Origin: Myxococcales bacterium
Lineage (GTDB): Bacteria; Myxococcota; Myxococcia; Myxococcales; Myxococcaceae
Direction: 5' to 3'
Assembly: GCA_020846875.1 (NCBI GenBank)
Contig: JADLDB010000067.1
Span: forward strand, 62,001 to 126,000
DNA length: 64,000 bases
A program made the translations under genes and the position numbers. Below, piece after piece: positions 23,500 through 32,292 of the stretch; position 1 is the stretch's first letter; every line of letters begins with the position of its first letter. Under the pieces are notes generated by a model, which worked only from the letters and a program-made list of their open reading frames with translations, was not told the DNA's origin and did no database searches.

Positions 23500-25262
23500 C
23501 CGCCGTCCAGGCCGGCGTCTGGCTCGCCCGCGTCCGGGACCACGCCGCTGCAGGGCACGTTGACCAGGCCCGGCGTGCCGCGATCGCCCATCGCTCCGCC
23601 GTAGCGCACCCCCGCGGGCGTGACGCAGAGGTTGCCCGGCACGTCGTTGTCGGCGGGGTCAGTCAGGCCCGCGCTGAGCTGCGAGGACGCGCCGGGTGAC
23701 GAGCCCGAGTACGTCACCGAGTCCAGCACGCCGCCGTCGTACCCGGTGACGGCCAGCGTGTGGCCCCCGGAGTTGGTGAGCCCGAAGCTCAGCACGCCCG
23801 ACAGCGCCGGCAGCCCGCCGTTCTGCAGGGGGTCCGTGTTGCGCCCGAAGACGGCGAACGTGTTGGCCGTCACCGCCAGGCAGTTGGGCGAGGACAGCCG
23901 CGTGGTGGAGGTGTCGTGCGACAGCGCCACCCCGTTGAGGTCCGCGTCGGCCTTGAAGAGCACCTCGATGAACTCGCCGTTGGTGTCGCTGACGGCGTTG
24001 GGATCCGGCAGCCACTCGGTGATCACCACGTCGCCCGGGTTGGGCCGCACCACCGGCCGCACCGCGAGGCTGATGGGATCGATGCACTCGTCGGGGTCGG
24101 TCATCGTCCCCGAGTCGGGCGGCGGGCAGTCGGGGTTGGCCACCTTGGGGCTGCCGAAGTCGCCGCCGCCGTCCGAGCCCCAGCGGAACTGTGCCTTGCA
24201 GAAGTTGTCCGGGCTGTCGTTGGAGCCCGGATCCAGCTTCGTGGGATCGAGCTGCCAGGCCCGGCCGGACGAGGAGGGGTAGAGGGCGATTTCGTCGATG
24301 CCGGCGTCGCCGCGCGCCAGGCCGATCCGCTGGTTGGTGGTGTCCGCGAAGGACGTGCTGAACAGGGCCGTGGGCGTGGGCAGATCGCCGTTGACGAAGG
24401 TGTCGGCGCTGCGGGCCAGCAGGGCGTACTCGCCCGAGTTCACCCGCAGGCAGTCCCCGGAGGAGATCTTGCTGTCGCCGGTGGAGGTGTAGAGGGTGAG
24501 ATCGTTCAGGTCCACCGGCGCGCGGGCGAGCAGCTCGATCCACTCGCCGGTGGTGTCGCTGGCGGCCGCCGGGTTGGCCAGCACCTCGGTGATCACCAGG
24601 TCGCCCGGCTGCGGCGCGGTGATGGGCCGCACGGTGCCGTTGTCTACGCAGGTGCCGGTCATCGCCTCGGGCACGCACACCGGGTTCGCGGCGCCCGGGG
24701 TGCCCGCGGAGGCGCCGAAGTACACCATGCCCGCCGGGGTGTCGCACCAGGCAGCCTCGCTGTCGTTGGTCTCAGCGTTGGGATCGCTGGCCCCGTCCAG
24801 CATGCGGCTGCGGTTGGCCTTCGCGGCGACGGTCCAGCTCATCTCGTCGAGGGTGATCATCCCGCAACGCATGGTCACGACGCCGCGGGCGTTGCCCAGC
24901 GCGCCCAGGGAGTCGGCGTAGGAGTAGTTGATCCACGCAGGGTTGGGCCCGCTGCGGATGTCGCCGAGCGTGAAGGAGCTGCGGGCCGGCACCGATCCCG
25001 AGCGGATGGTGTGCGACTTGAGCCCCGAGCCGTCGGTGTCCTTGAACTGGATCACCATGCCCTTGAGCTCGAGCGGCGTGCCCAGGGTGTTGAAGATCTC
25101 GATCCACTCCTTGCCGGTGTCCGTGCCTTCGGGGTCGGCCATCACCTCGGTGATCACCACGTCTCCGGCCTTGCGGCCCACGCAGGGATCGGTGGTGTTG
25201 GTGGAAGGCCCACAGCCACACCACACGCCCGCTGCGATGGTCGCGAGAAGTACGCGTCTCAT
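23496..25262 (-). CDS. lipoprotein with three lamin-tail domains
   Basis: The 588-residue protein has a signal ending near CGCG (15-18) and then three lamin-tail (LTD) modules. Each begins with a GD(V/L)VITE motif: AGDVVITEVMADPEG at 32-46, PGDLVITEVLANPAA at 219-233 and PGDVVITEWLPDPNA at 409-423; the first two are followed by EWIE and the third by EFIE. Each ends in a Cys-bearing segment such as GTPGAANPVC or GSPKVANPDC. LTDs are immunoglobulin-like domains that in bacteria often accompany secreted nucleases and ComEC-like proteins, and DNA binding has been proposed. It lies 6 nt after the SNase/OB gene and overlaps the second SNase gene, so the three are one translation unit. A DAG-rich tail closes the protein. 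Confidence 0.85.
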   Translation of the reverse strand: MRRVLLATIAAGVWCGCGPSTNTTDPCVGRKAGDVVITEVMADPEGTDTGKEWIEIFNTLGTPLELKGMVIQFKDTDGSGLKSHTIRSGSVPARSSFTLGDIRSGPNPAWINYSYADSLGALGNARGVVTMRCGMITLDEMSWTVAAKANRSRMLDGASDPNAETNDSEAAWCDTPAGMVYFGASAGTPGAANPVCVPEAMTGTCVDNGTVRPITAPQPGDLVITEVLANPAAASDTTGEWIELLARAPVDLNDLTLYTSTGDSKISSGDCLRVNSGEYALLARSADTFVNGDLPTPTALFSTSFADTTNQRIGLARGDAGIDEIALYPSSSGRAWQLDPTKLDPGSNDSPDNFCKAQFRWGSDGGGDFGSPKVANPDCPPPDSGTMTDPDECIDPISLAVRPVVRPNPGDVVITEWLPDPNAVSDTNGEFIEVLFKADADLNGVALSHDTSTTRLSSPNCLAVTANTFAVFGRNTDPLQNGGLPALSGVLSFGLTNSGGHTLAVTGYDGGVLDSVTYSGSSPGASSQLSAGLTDPADNDVPGNLCVTPAGVRYGGAMGDRGTPGLVNVPCSGVVPDAGEPDAGLDGG

Positions 25263-25268
25263 GTCGAA

Positions 25269-26402
25269 TTACTCTCCCTCGTCCTGCTTCTCGGAGTCCC
25301 CGGCCGGGGTGTCCGTCGTCAACAGCTCTTCCAGTTGCTCGCTGGGGGCCAGCACCTGGCCCGGCAGCGACACCTGCACCTGAAGGTGATCGAGCCCGCG
25401 CGCGTCGCGGTACTTCTGCACCACGCCCCGCACCTGCACGTACTCGCCGCGCTTGAACTGCAGCCCGGTGTTGAGCAGCACGTCCTTGTCGAAGAAGACG
25501 ACGTCGAAGCTGGAGCTGCGGTTGCGCGACAGCTTCACCACCGACGGCCCGCTCTCCCCCATACGCACGTCCTGCACCGCGCCCAGGATCACCGCCTCCT
25601 GGCCCAGGCGCTGCTCCAGCTTGAGCATCGCGTCCCAGCGGGTGAGCGCGATGTGGGACTCGGGGTGGGTCTGCTGTTCCTTCTCGAAGCGGGTGATGGC
25701 GGCCTCGCGCTCGGCCCACCAGCGCAGCCGCTCGTCGTAGTCGTCGTAGTGCATCTTCCCCGGCGCCCAGATGCCGCGCTTGGCCTCGATGGCTTCCTTC
25801 TGGGCCTCGACGAAGTCCTTGTGGAAGCGGCGGCTGCGGCCGTACTTGGTGAAGTAGGGGCTCATGCCGGCGCGCACGCACTCCACGTTGTAGTTCACCC
25901 ACTGCCCGTTCTTCTTGGCGAAGATGTACGCGAGGTAGCGGCCGTAGAAGTCGCGGATCTCTCCGGGATGATCGCGCTCCAGCCGCACCTGGGTGACGCC
26001 CTCGAAGAAGCCTTCCGCGTAGTGCTTGGCGTCTTCCCCCAGGGGCGTGGCCATCTTCACCGGGCGCGGCGAGCTGCCCCGCAGCTTCTTCTTGTACGCC
26101 TCCCAGCCGGCGGCGAAGGCCTGGCGCTCCCAGTCCTTCTTGAAGGTCTCCTCGGTGTCGATGGCCAGCAGGCGCAGGCTGGCCGACAGCCCCTTCACCC
26201 GCACGGTGTCGCCGTCGATCACCGCGGAAGGCCCGTCGAAGGGGAACTCCCCCAGCTCCAGGGTGACGACCTCGAGCCGCTTGAGCAGCGCGGCCGCCTC
26301 GTTGCGCGTGTAGCGCTTGGAGTCCTCGGTGGTGCTGCACGACGCGAGCGCCACCAGCGAGGCGACGAAGAGCAAGCGTCGGGAAGGGACCGGGATCAGC
26401 AT
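25269..26402 (-). CDS. SNase-like lipoprotein with C-terminal OB-like domain
   Basis: The 377-residue lipoprotein (lipobox ALASC at 18-22) has an SNase domain with DGDTV at 63-67, RLLAIDTEE giving Arg77, Asp82 and Glu85, and DFYGRYLAYIF giving Arg155; these match the SNase catalytic set. Compared with a simple SNase it has a 50-residue insertion between the two motifs (about 95-140). A charged helical linker (205-265) leads to a beta-rich region (about 268-350, including KRGEYVQVRGVVQKY) that looks like an OB fold, a common nucleic-acid-binding module. The role is probably a surface nuclease with its own binding domain. It starts 49 nt after the HhH barrel gene and ends 6 nt before the lamin-tail gene. 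Confidence 0.85.
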   Translation of the reverse strand: MLIPVPSRRLLFVASLVALASCSTTEDSKRYTRNEAAALLKRLEVVTLELGEFPFDGPSAVIDGDTVRVKGLSASLRLLAIDTEETFKKDWERQAFAAGWEAYKKKLRGSSPRPVKMATPLGEDAKHYAEGFFEGVTQVRLERDHPGEIRDFYGRYLAYIFAKKNGQWVNYNVECVRAGMSPYFTKYGRSRRFHKDFVEAQKEAIEAKRGIWAPGKMHYDDYDERLRWWAEREAAITRFEKEQQTHPESHIALTRWDAMLKLEQRLGQEAVILGAVQDVRMGESGPSVVKLSRNRSSSFDVVFFDKDVLLNTGLQFKRGEYVQVRGVVQKYRDARGLDHLQVQVSLPGQVLAPSEQLEELLTTDTPAGDSEKQDEGE

Positions 26403-26451
26403 GCGGCGAGACGAAGAAGCGTAGGGAGTTCGGCCTTATAAATCGAGTGCG

Positions 26452-28629
26452 TCAGAAGGACGCGCGCACGTCCAGCATCAGCCGGTTCTCGGGGTTGGGG
26501 GTGCGGGCGCCCACGACGGTGCCGTCCACGTCCACCAACCCGACGGTAGAGAGGCGCTTGTCCAGCCAGAAGAACAAGTCGTAGCGGAAGCCGACGCGCG
26601 CGTAACGGCCGAGGCGGAAGGTGGCCTCCAGGTAGGTCCAGAGGTTGGTCTCGAGGTACGCCGGATCGCTGAGGTCCTGGTCCAGGTAGCGCGTCTTGAG
26701 GTGGAGGTTGAGCCAGTCGGTGGGGGTGTAGCGGGCCTCGAACCAGAGCTGCAGATCGTTGCGGAAGCTCTCCTGGTATTTCACGTCGTCGGTCCAGGTG
26801 AACCAGGCCTGGGTGGCGAGCATCACCCGCTTGTGGGGGTTGAACTCCAGGCGGCCGGCGATCCGGTAGAGATCGCCGTTGCAGGTGTAGGGATCGCCCT
26901 CGACGTAGAGGATGCTGCCGGCGGCGCACCGCCCCCGCTGGGAGGACGTGAGGTTGCGGTTGCGCAGGTCGACCCACAGGGACGGCTGGAAGAGCTGCCA
27001 CCCGGTGAAGTTCGCGCGGGTGAGCGTGTAGAAGTTGGGGACCCAGGCGGGCGCGGCGGGCGTGCCGTAGGGCGCCACCCAGAAGTCGTTGCGCGTCTTG
27101 AACTCCCAGTTCTTCCCGAGGCGGACGAAGTAGCGCAGCCGAAGGCCCAGCTCATTCTTCGCGCGCAGGCCCTCCAATTCGTCCGGCGCGGCGATGGGGC
27201 GGCCGAAGGGGTTGTGGAACTTGTCGTCGTAGTAGCGCAGGGACACCTCCAGTTCGTGGCCCTTGGGGCTGAAGGTGGTGCGCTGCTCCACGCCGAAGCC
27301 GCCGCCGCCGCCGATGGCGCGATCGAAGCTGCGGGCGCCCTCGAGGTAGAGGTTGACCGGGCCTACGGTAACGTGCCCGTTGACGCCCACCGCCCCGAAG
27401 GCGCCGCCGTTGGGGTAGCGGCTCCATTCCTGGAAGTCGAGCTCCATGGGCTGGACGTGGAAGAAGGGCGCGGCGCCATAGCCGGTCACCCCCAGGCTGA
27501 TCTTGTAGTTGGGCCTCACCGTGACGTGCGCGCCTCCGGCCAGCTCGTCGAAGAGGTACGGCAGGGTGCTGTAGATGAGCCGCGAGCTGTTCGAGGGGAT
27601 GTAGACGGGCGGCGCCTTGCACGCCGCGCTGGTGAGGTGCGGATCCTCGCAGGTCCGGCGATCGTAGAGCTCGTACTGGTAGATGGAGCGCGCCTGGTAC
27701 GAGAGGAAGCCGTACACCGACATGGTCGTCTCCCCGCCCAGGGAGATGTCCTCGAAGCTGCCGGCCACGCCCCGGAAGGTCTCGCGCCAGTCGAAGTCGG
27801 GGGTGATGTACAGGTTCTTCTCGCCGGCGCTGCACTCTCCGGAGAGCGGGAGATCGGGGTTGGACAGCTTGCAGGTGCGGACGTTCTCGATGGGCCGGCG
27901 GAAGTCGTCGGTCAGGTAGATGCCCGACGGCGTCGAGCGGCGCGTGTTGTCTAAGGTGACGCGCTCCCCGAAGCCGATGGTGTAGGTGCCGGCGACCACC
28001 TTGCGGTGCCCCGAGTTCCACATGGCGAAGAAGCGCGGGACGTGCAGCGCGTAGCCGAAGCCGGTGCTGATCAGCGCGTCCAGCGCCGGATCGTACGTGG
28101 GCGTGGCGGGGATGCGCCGGGTGGTGATCAACATCAGCCCCGCGGACAGATCCCACGGCCCCTTCAGGCGCGCGTGGAGCAGGGTGGGCGGGGGCGTGTT
28201 GTCGGTGGTGGTGAACCGGGTGACGGAGCGGAACTTGCCCGAGACGGGGAGCAGCGGGCGGGTGCTGTCGATGCGGATGAAGGGGGCGATCTCGATCAGC
28301 TGCTCGCCGGTGATGGCGCCGGCGGCCACCAGCTCGGCGGGATCGTCGATGCGGCCCTTGGCCGTCCGGTACTCGATGATCGCGTCGCAGTCGGCGTAGG
28401 TGAGTCCGGGCAGGTCGTACAGCTGATCGCGGCCGGCGGAGTTGAGCTCCACCCCCTCGCGCAGCACCTCCAGCAGGGTGTCGAGCTGATCGCTGGTGAT
28501 GTCACCGCGCTGCTCGAGGGTGAACAGGTCGTCTTCGTCCTCGACGATGATCTGCTGCTCGAAGACGGCGCCCTGGGCGCTGGCCGCGAGGAGACCGAGG
28601 ACGAAGACGAAACGGGCCGGGCGCGACAA
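26452..28629 (-). CDS. outer-membrane beta-barrel-like protein with N-terminal helix-hairpin-helix domain
   Basis: The roughly 725-residue product has a signal peptide (about 1-20, ending SAQG), then a ComEA-type helix-hairpin-helix region at about 59-100: VELNSAGRDQLYDLPGLTYA, DCDAIIEYR. HhH motifs bind DNA without sequence preference. From residue 130 to the end the sequence alternates polar and aromatic residues in repeated strands (LWVDLRNRNL, LWFEARYTPTDWLNLHLKTR) and ends in Phe (VRASF), the terminal signature of Gram-negative outer-membrane barrels. It could capture or pass DNA at the surface. No ATG or GTG start is available after the preceding gene; the TTG at 28629 fits the signal peptide. 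It is followed by the nuclease and lamin-tail genes in one operon. Confidence 0.8.
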   Translation of the reverse strand: MSRPARFVFVLGLLAASAQGAVFEQQIIVEDEDDLFTLEQRGDITSDQLDTLLEVLREGVELNSAGRDQLYDLPGLTYADCDAIIEYRTAKGRIDDPAELVAAGAITGEQLIEIAPFIRIDSTRPLLPVSGKFRSVTRFTTTDNTPPPTLLHARLKGPWDLSAGLMLITTRRIPATPTYDPALDALISTGFGYALHVPRFFAMWNSGHRKVVAGTYTIGFGERVTLDNTRRSTPSGIYLTDDFRRPIENVRTCKLSNPDLPLSGECSAGEKNLYITPDFDWRETFRGVAGSFEDISLGGETTMSVYGFLSYQARSIYQYELYDRRTCEDPHLTSAACKAPPVYIPSNSSRLIYSTLPYLFDELAGGAHVTVRPNYKISLGVTGYGAAPFFHVQPMELDFQEWSRYPNGGAFGAVGVNGHVTVGPVNLYLEGARSFDRAIGGGGGFGVEQRTTFSPKGHELEVSLRYYDDKFHNPFGRPIAAPDELEGLRAKNELGLRLRYFVRLGKNWEFKTRNDFWVAPYGTPAAPAWVPNFYTLTRANFTGWQLFQPSLWVDLRNRNLTSSQRGRCAAGSILYVEGDPYTCNGDLYRIAGRLEFNPHKRVMLATQAWFTWTDDVKYQESFRNDLQLWFEARYTPTDWLNLHLKTRYLDQDLSDPAYLETNLWTYLEATFRLGRYARVGFRYDLFFWLDKRLSTVGLVDVDGTVVGARTPNPENRLMLDVRASF

Positions 28630-28699
28630 AGCGCAGGCGACGCTACACGCTCGGGGGCGCCGTTTCGATGGCTTCCTCGATCGCCGCAGCCGCTGCGCG

Positions 28700-29044
28700 T
28701 CAGGCGTCGTCGTCCAGGGCGAAGGCGGTGAAGAAGGCGTCGGGCTCGGGCAGCCCGGTGAGGAAGACGAAGTCATGCTTCGCGCGGCAGAGATCGCGCC
28801 GGAAGTCCCCGAAGCAGGGCTCGTTGATGCCGCCGTCCACGCGCGGCTCACCGTCGCAGGCGTCGTGGGAGTTGACCGAGTGCGCGTGGATGAGGCCCTT
28901 GCGATCGAGAAAGCCGCGGGCGTTCACCTCGCGCGCGGTCTGGAACACGACGCCCGGCTTCCAGGCGCCCTTTGCCACGTCGGGCGGCTTCGAGGAGCAC
29001 GCGGCGAAGACGGCACAGCACACGAGCGCGAGACGAGACGGCAT
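28700..29044 (-). CDS. truncated PHP-like lipoprotein, first gene of the nuclease operon
   Basis: The 114-residue product has a lipobox signal (FAACSS, Cys15-16 region) and then the beginning of a PHP-type metal-binding domain: GLIHAHSVNSHDACDGEP, CFGDFRRDLC and AKHDFVFLT. In full-length relatives in other myxobacteria, as I recall the family, the sequence continues with further metal ligands for several hundred residues. Here it ends 23 residues after FVFLT with an acidic tail (FALDDDA), so the catalytic domain is incomplete. Either this is a decayed gene or a short derivative kept for binding. It lies 71 nt before the HhH barrel gene on the same strand. Confidence 0.6.
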   Translation of the reverse strand: MPSRLALVCCAVFAACSSKPPDVAKGAWKPGVVFQTAREVNARGFLDRKGLIHAHSVNSHDACDGEPRVDGGINEPCFGDFRRDLCRAKHDFVFLTGLPEPDAFFTAFALDDDA

Positions 29045-29176
29045 GGGGACCCCCGAGGGAACGAGGCGACGCGCGCGCCTTGGAGCACGGCGGGCGCCGC
29101 CCACGCAAGCCCCGGGGCGCTGGGCCCACTCCGCGCTCCCCAACGCGCGCCGAATTGAGCGAGACTCCTGACCGAC

Positions 29177-31108
29177 GTGGATCTCGACTCACTGCTGTCC
29201 GACTTGAAGGACTCGCTCCCTTCGACCCCCCGGCCCCTCGAGGAGACGCACCGCCCCGACTGGGAAGAGGCCACCCTTGTCTCCGGCGAGCAGCCGGTCC
29301 CGGCCGAGCCTCAGGCCGATCTTCGGCTCTCGCTCAGCCCGCCCGTCGCCGTCGACGCGCCCGCCGACGCCGACCGGGGGGATCTGGTGGTCGTCGGGGA
29401 GCTGGGCAAAGGCGGGATGGGCGTCGTGCTGCTCGCCCGCCAGCCGTCCCTCGATCGCGAGGTGGCCGTCAAAGTCCCCCTGCGCACCGCCAGCGAGAGC
29501 ACCGTGCACGCGCTGGTCCGCGAGGCGCGCACCACCGGCTCGCTGGAGCACCCCGGCATCGTCCCCGTCCACGCGCTCGCCTTCGACTCCGCCGGCACCC
29601 CGGCGCTGGTGATGAAGCGCATCGAAGGCGTCTCCTGGGCCACGCTGATGAGGGAAGCTGGCCACGGCGCCTGGCGCTTCGTCACCGCCGGCCGCGATCG
29701 CCTCGAGGCCCAGGTGCAGCTCCTGATGCAGGTCTGCAACGCCGTGGCCTTCGCGCACCGGCAGGGCGTGCTGCACCGGGACATCAAGCCCGCCAACGTG
29801 ATGGTGGGTGAGTTCGGCGAGGTGTACCTGGCCGACTGGGGCGTGGCCACGCGCAAGCCGCTGCCCGGCGAGGAGCGTAGGAAGGGGCTGGTCGGCACGC
29901 CGCTGTACTTCGCCCCGGAGATGGTCACCGGCGACGACGCGCAGATGGATGAGCGCACCGACGTCTACCTGCTGGGCGCAACGCTGTACCACGCGCTGTG
30001 CGGGTGGCCGCCCCACGCCGCGAGGAACCTGAAGGAAGCCCTCGCCCACGCCTGGGCCGGCGAGGTGCGCCCCATGCCTCAGGAGATCCCCGCCGAGCTG
30101 GCGGAGGTGATCTCCAGGGCCCTGGCGCGCGATCCTCCCCAGCGCTACCCGTCCGCCACCGCGCTGCGCGACGCCCTGGCCGAGTTCCTCCGGCACAGGG
30201 GCTCCAGCCGCCTCGCCGCCGCCGCGATGGAGCGCCTCGCCGCCCTCGAGGCCGAGCTCAAGCCCGCCAACCCGCCGAGGGAGCGGATCGCGCCCCTGGT
30301 GTCCGAGTGCCGCTTCGGTTTCCTTCAGGCGCTCAACGAATGGGCCGACAACCCGGTCGCCCGGGACGGACTCCAGCGCTGCATCGTCGCCGCCGCCTGG
30401 TTCGAGGTGCGCACCGGCAACGCGTCCGCCGCCCGCGCCTTGATGGCCGAGCTTGCGAAGGTGCCGGACGAGCTCAAGACCGCGCTGCGGACCCTGGAGC
30501 TCGATGACGAGCAGAGCCTGGTGCGCAAAGCCCACTTCGAGCACCTGGAGCGCGAGCTCGACCCCCGCGTGGCGATTCGCCAGCGGATCCGGCTCTTCCT
30601 GGCGCTCTCAGGCGTCATCCTGCTGGTCACCGTGCTGCCGTCGCTGTTGCCCGTCTGGCCGCAGCTCGAGGCGTGGCTGGGGCCGTGGCTGCTCGTCGGC
30701 AAGCTCTTGCCGGCGTCGCTGACGCTCCTGGTGGCGATCGTCCTCGGGCGGAGGAGTCTGTTGGGCACGCGGCTCAACCGGCGGATCAGCTGGCTGCTGG
30801 TGTTCGTCCTGCTCGCGGTGACCGTCAACCGGACCGTCGGCGTCTTCCTGGGCATCCCTCCCGAGAAGGTGCTGATCCTCGATCTCGTGGTGGGCGCGGC
30901 GCTCAGCTCCGGTCCGGCCCTGCTGTTCCACTGGGGCTTCTTCATCTCGCTGGGCTGCAACATCCTCGGGGTGATCGTAGCGCTGATCTGGCCGGAGCAC
31001 GTCCGGTGGATCTACGGGGCCGCGGCGGCGAGCGCCCTCTCGGGCCTCTTGATCACCTGGACCACCTGGCGCTCGGAGTTCACCCCGCCCATCGATCGTG
31101 CGCGCTGA
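29177..31108 (+). CDS. membrane Ser/Thr protein kinase with C-terminal multi-helix domain
   Basis: The 643-residue protein has an acidic N-terminal segment, then a Hanks-type kinase domain from about residue 70: GELGKGGMGVV, Lys99 in VAVK, HRDIKPANV with Asp202, and GTPLYFAPEM. The magnesium-binding DFG is DWG (220-222), which keeps the essential Asp. After the kinase comes a helical region (about 340-470) and then at least four membrane helices (LFLALSGVILLVTVLPSLL, LTLLVAIVLG, ISWLLVFVLLAVTV, ALLFHWGFFISLGCNILGVI). The topology differs from the other kinase in this window: here the membrane part is the sensor or anchor and no large periplasmic domain follows. The GTG start lacks a good ribosome site. 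It is divergent from the nuclease operon. Confidence 0.88.
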   Translation: MDLDSLLSDLKDSLPSTPRPLEETHRPDWEEATLVSGEQPVPAEPQADLRLSLSPPVAVDAPADADRGDLVVVGELGKGGMGVVLLARQPSLDREVAVKVPLRTASESTVHALVREARTTGSLEHPGIVPVHALAFDSAGTPALVMKRIEGVSWATLMREAGHGAWRFVTAGRDRLEAQVQLLMQVCNAVAFAHRQGVLHRDIKPANVMVGEFGEVYLADWGVATRKPLPGEERRKGLVGTPLYFAPEMVTGDDAQMDERTDVYLLGATLYHALCGWPPHAARNLKEALAHAWAGEVRPMPQEIPAELAEVISRALARDPPQRYPSATALRDALAEFLRHRGSSRLAAAAMERLAALEAELKPANPPRERIAPLVSECRFGFLQALNEWADNPVARDGLQRCIVAAAWFEVRTGNASAARALMAELAKVPDELKTALRTLELDDEQSLVRKAHFEHLERELDPRVAIRQRIRLFLALSGVILLVTVLPSLLPVWPQLEAWLGPWLLVGKLLPASLTLLVAIVLGRRSLLGTRLNRRISWLLVFVLLAVTVNRTVGVFLGIPPEKVLILDLVVGAALSSGPALLFHWGFFISLGCNILGVIVALIWPEHVRWIYGAAAASALSGLLITWTTWRSEFTPPIDRAR

Positions 31109-31118
31109 CCTGAGGGGG

Positions 31119-32243
31119 CTACTCCACCGAGACCAGCCGCACCTTCTTGTAGATGCGGCGATCGAGCGGCAGCCGGGCGTCGATGAAGCCGAGGGCCTCG
31201 TCGAACTCGAAGGTGAAGACAGGCATCGGCGGGGTGATGGAGACGATCAGCTCGAAGCTCCACAGGCTGGACAACTGCTCGCGCCCCATCAACGCCTCCT
31301 CCGGCGGCGCCGGCAGCTTCTGGGCGGCGGCCTGCACGTCCTTCAGCGCCTCCTTGTCCACCTGGCTGTCGTTGGACGGCTGCACCAGCTCCACCCTCAC
31401 CAGCTTGCCCGAGGAGTCCTGCACCACGCGGATGATCGCCCGCCGCGTCGCCTTGAAGGCCGACGCCAGCTCCCGCGAGAGCTCCTTGCGCGCCTCGAGA
31501 TCGATGCCCTGGATCCCCTGGATCCGATCGTTCGGCTGCGGCCGGCGGTTGGGCGCCAGCTGCTCCGAGTCGATGGGAGAGCCACCGCGCCCGTACGCCG
31601 AGGCGCGATCCGCCCACAGCTCGTTGTAGATCTTCGAGTTCTGAACGAACTGCTCGCCCAGGCCCTTGAGGCCTGACTTCGCCACCCGCTCCGCGTCCCA
31701 GGTCTTCAAGAGCGCCTTGCCGAGCTGCGAGTAGTACGGGTGCACCAGCCCGCGCTCCACCCTGCCCCGGCCCAGCGTCTCCTTCGCCAGCTCGTCCACC
31801 AACTGCTCCGGGGATCGCGGGGTGATCGAGCCCGGCCTCGCCTCGGCCTCCAGGGTGCCTGCGTCCAGCGACACCGTGAAGGAAGAGCCCGGCAGCAGGA
31901 GCACCCGGCTCCCCAGGCTGCCCGGTGGTGGGATGGCCCTTGGCGCGTCGGCCAGCGGGTTGTCTGCAAGCGGCACGTCCGTCTCCGCCGCCTCGGCCTG
32001 TCCGGTGGACGGCGGTGGCACGGCCTTCGTCGTCACCTCCTTCTTCGGGCCAGGCGGTGGCTCGGCCTCCGGCGGCGGCGCTCTGGGCGCGAGGTCGACG
32101 TACACCAGCGTCCCGTCAGGCAGCCGCAGCGGCTCCACCGGCAGGGCAGGGCGCGTCACCACCCAGCCCACGAAGGCCAGGTGCAGCGCCAGGCTGCCCA
32201 GCAGGGCCCACAGCCCGGCTCTGGAGGTAGGGGGGCGTCGCAC
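31119..32243 (-). CDS. TonB-like energy-transducer protein
   Basis: The 374-residue protein has a single N-terminal membrane helix (LWALLGSLALHLAFVGWVV), a Pro-rich periplasmic spacer with PPPEAEPPPGP and a C-terminal TonB-type domain at about 255-345 (RAIIRVVQDSSGKLVRVELV, QPSNDSQVDKEAL, then SLWSFELIV). TonB proteins couple the ExbB/ExbD motor to outer-membrane receptors; related TonB-domain proteins in myxobacteria also serve gliding and export machinery. A central helical region (LVHPYYSQLGKALLKTWDAE) is unusual for classical TonB and may be a partner-binding insertion. ExbB/ExbD genes are not in this window. It converges with the kinase gene, 10 nt between stops. Confidence 0.78.
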   Translation of the reverse strand: MRRPPTSRAGLWALLGSLALHLAFVGWVVTRPALPVEPLRLPDGTLVYVDLAPRAPPPEAEPPPGPKKEVTTKAVPPPSTGQAEAAETDVPLADNPLADAPRAIPPPGSLGSRVLLLPGSSFTVSLDAGTLEAEARPGSITPRSPEQLVDELAKETLGRGRVERGLVHPYYSQLGKALLKTWDAERVAKSGLKGLGEQFVQNSKIYNELWADRASAYGRGGSPIDSEQLAPNRRPQPNDRIQGIQGIDLEARKELSRELASAFKATRRAIIRVVQDSSGKLVRVELVQPSNDSQVDKEALKDVQAAAQKLPAPPEEALMGREQLSSLWSFELIVSITPPMPVFTFEFDEALGFIDARLPLDRRIYKKVRLVSVE

Positions 32244-32292
32244 GTCGCTCCCACCCTAACGCGTGTGAAGCGGATTTCGCTCCCCGGCGCCG

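Noticed and set aside
28620-28702. Possible Sec readthrough at the TGA ending the PHP-like fragment
   Set aside because: The codons after the TGA are Ala/Glu-rich and do not continue the PHP domain, a TAG stops the frame 17 codons later, and there is no obvious SECIS hairpin.
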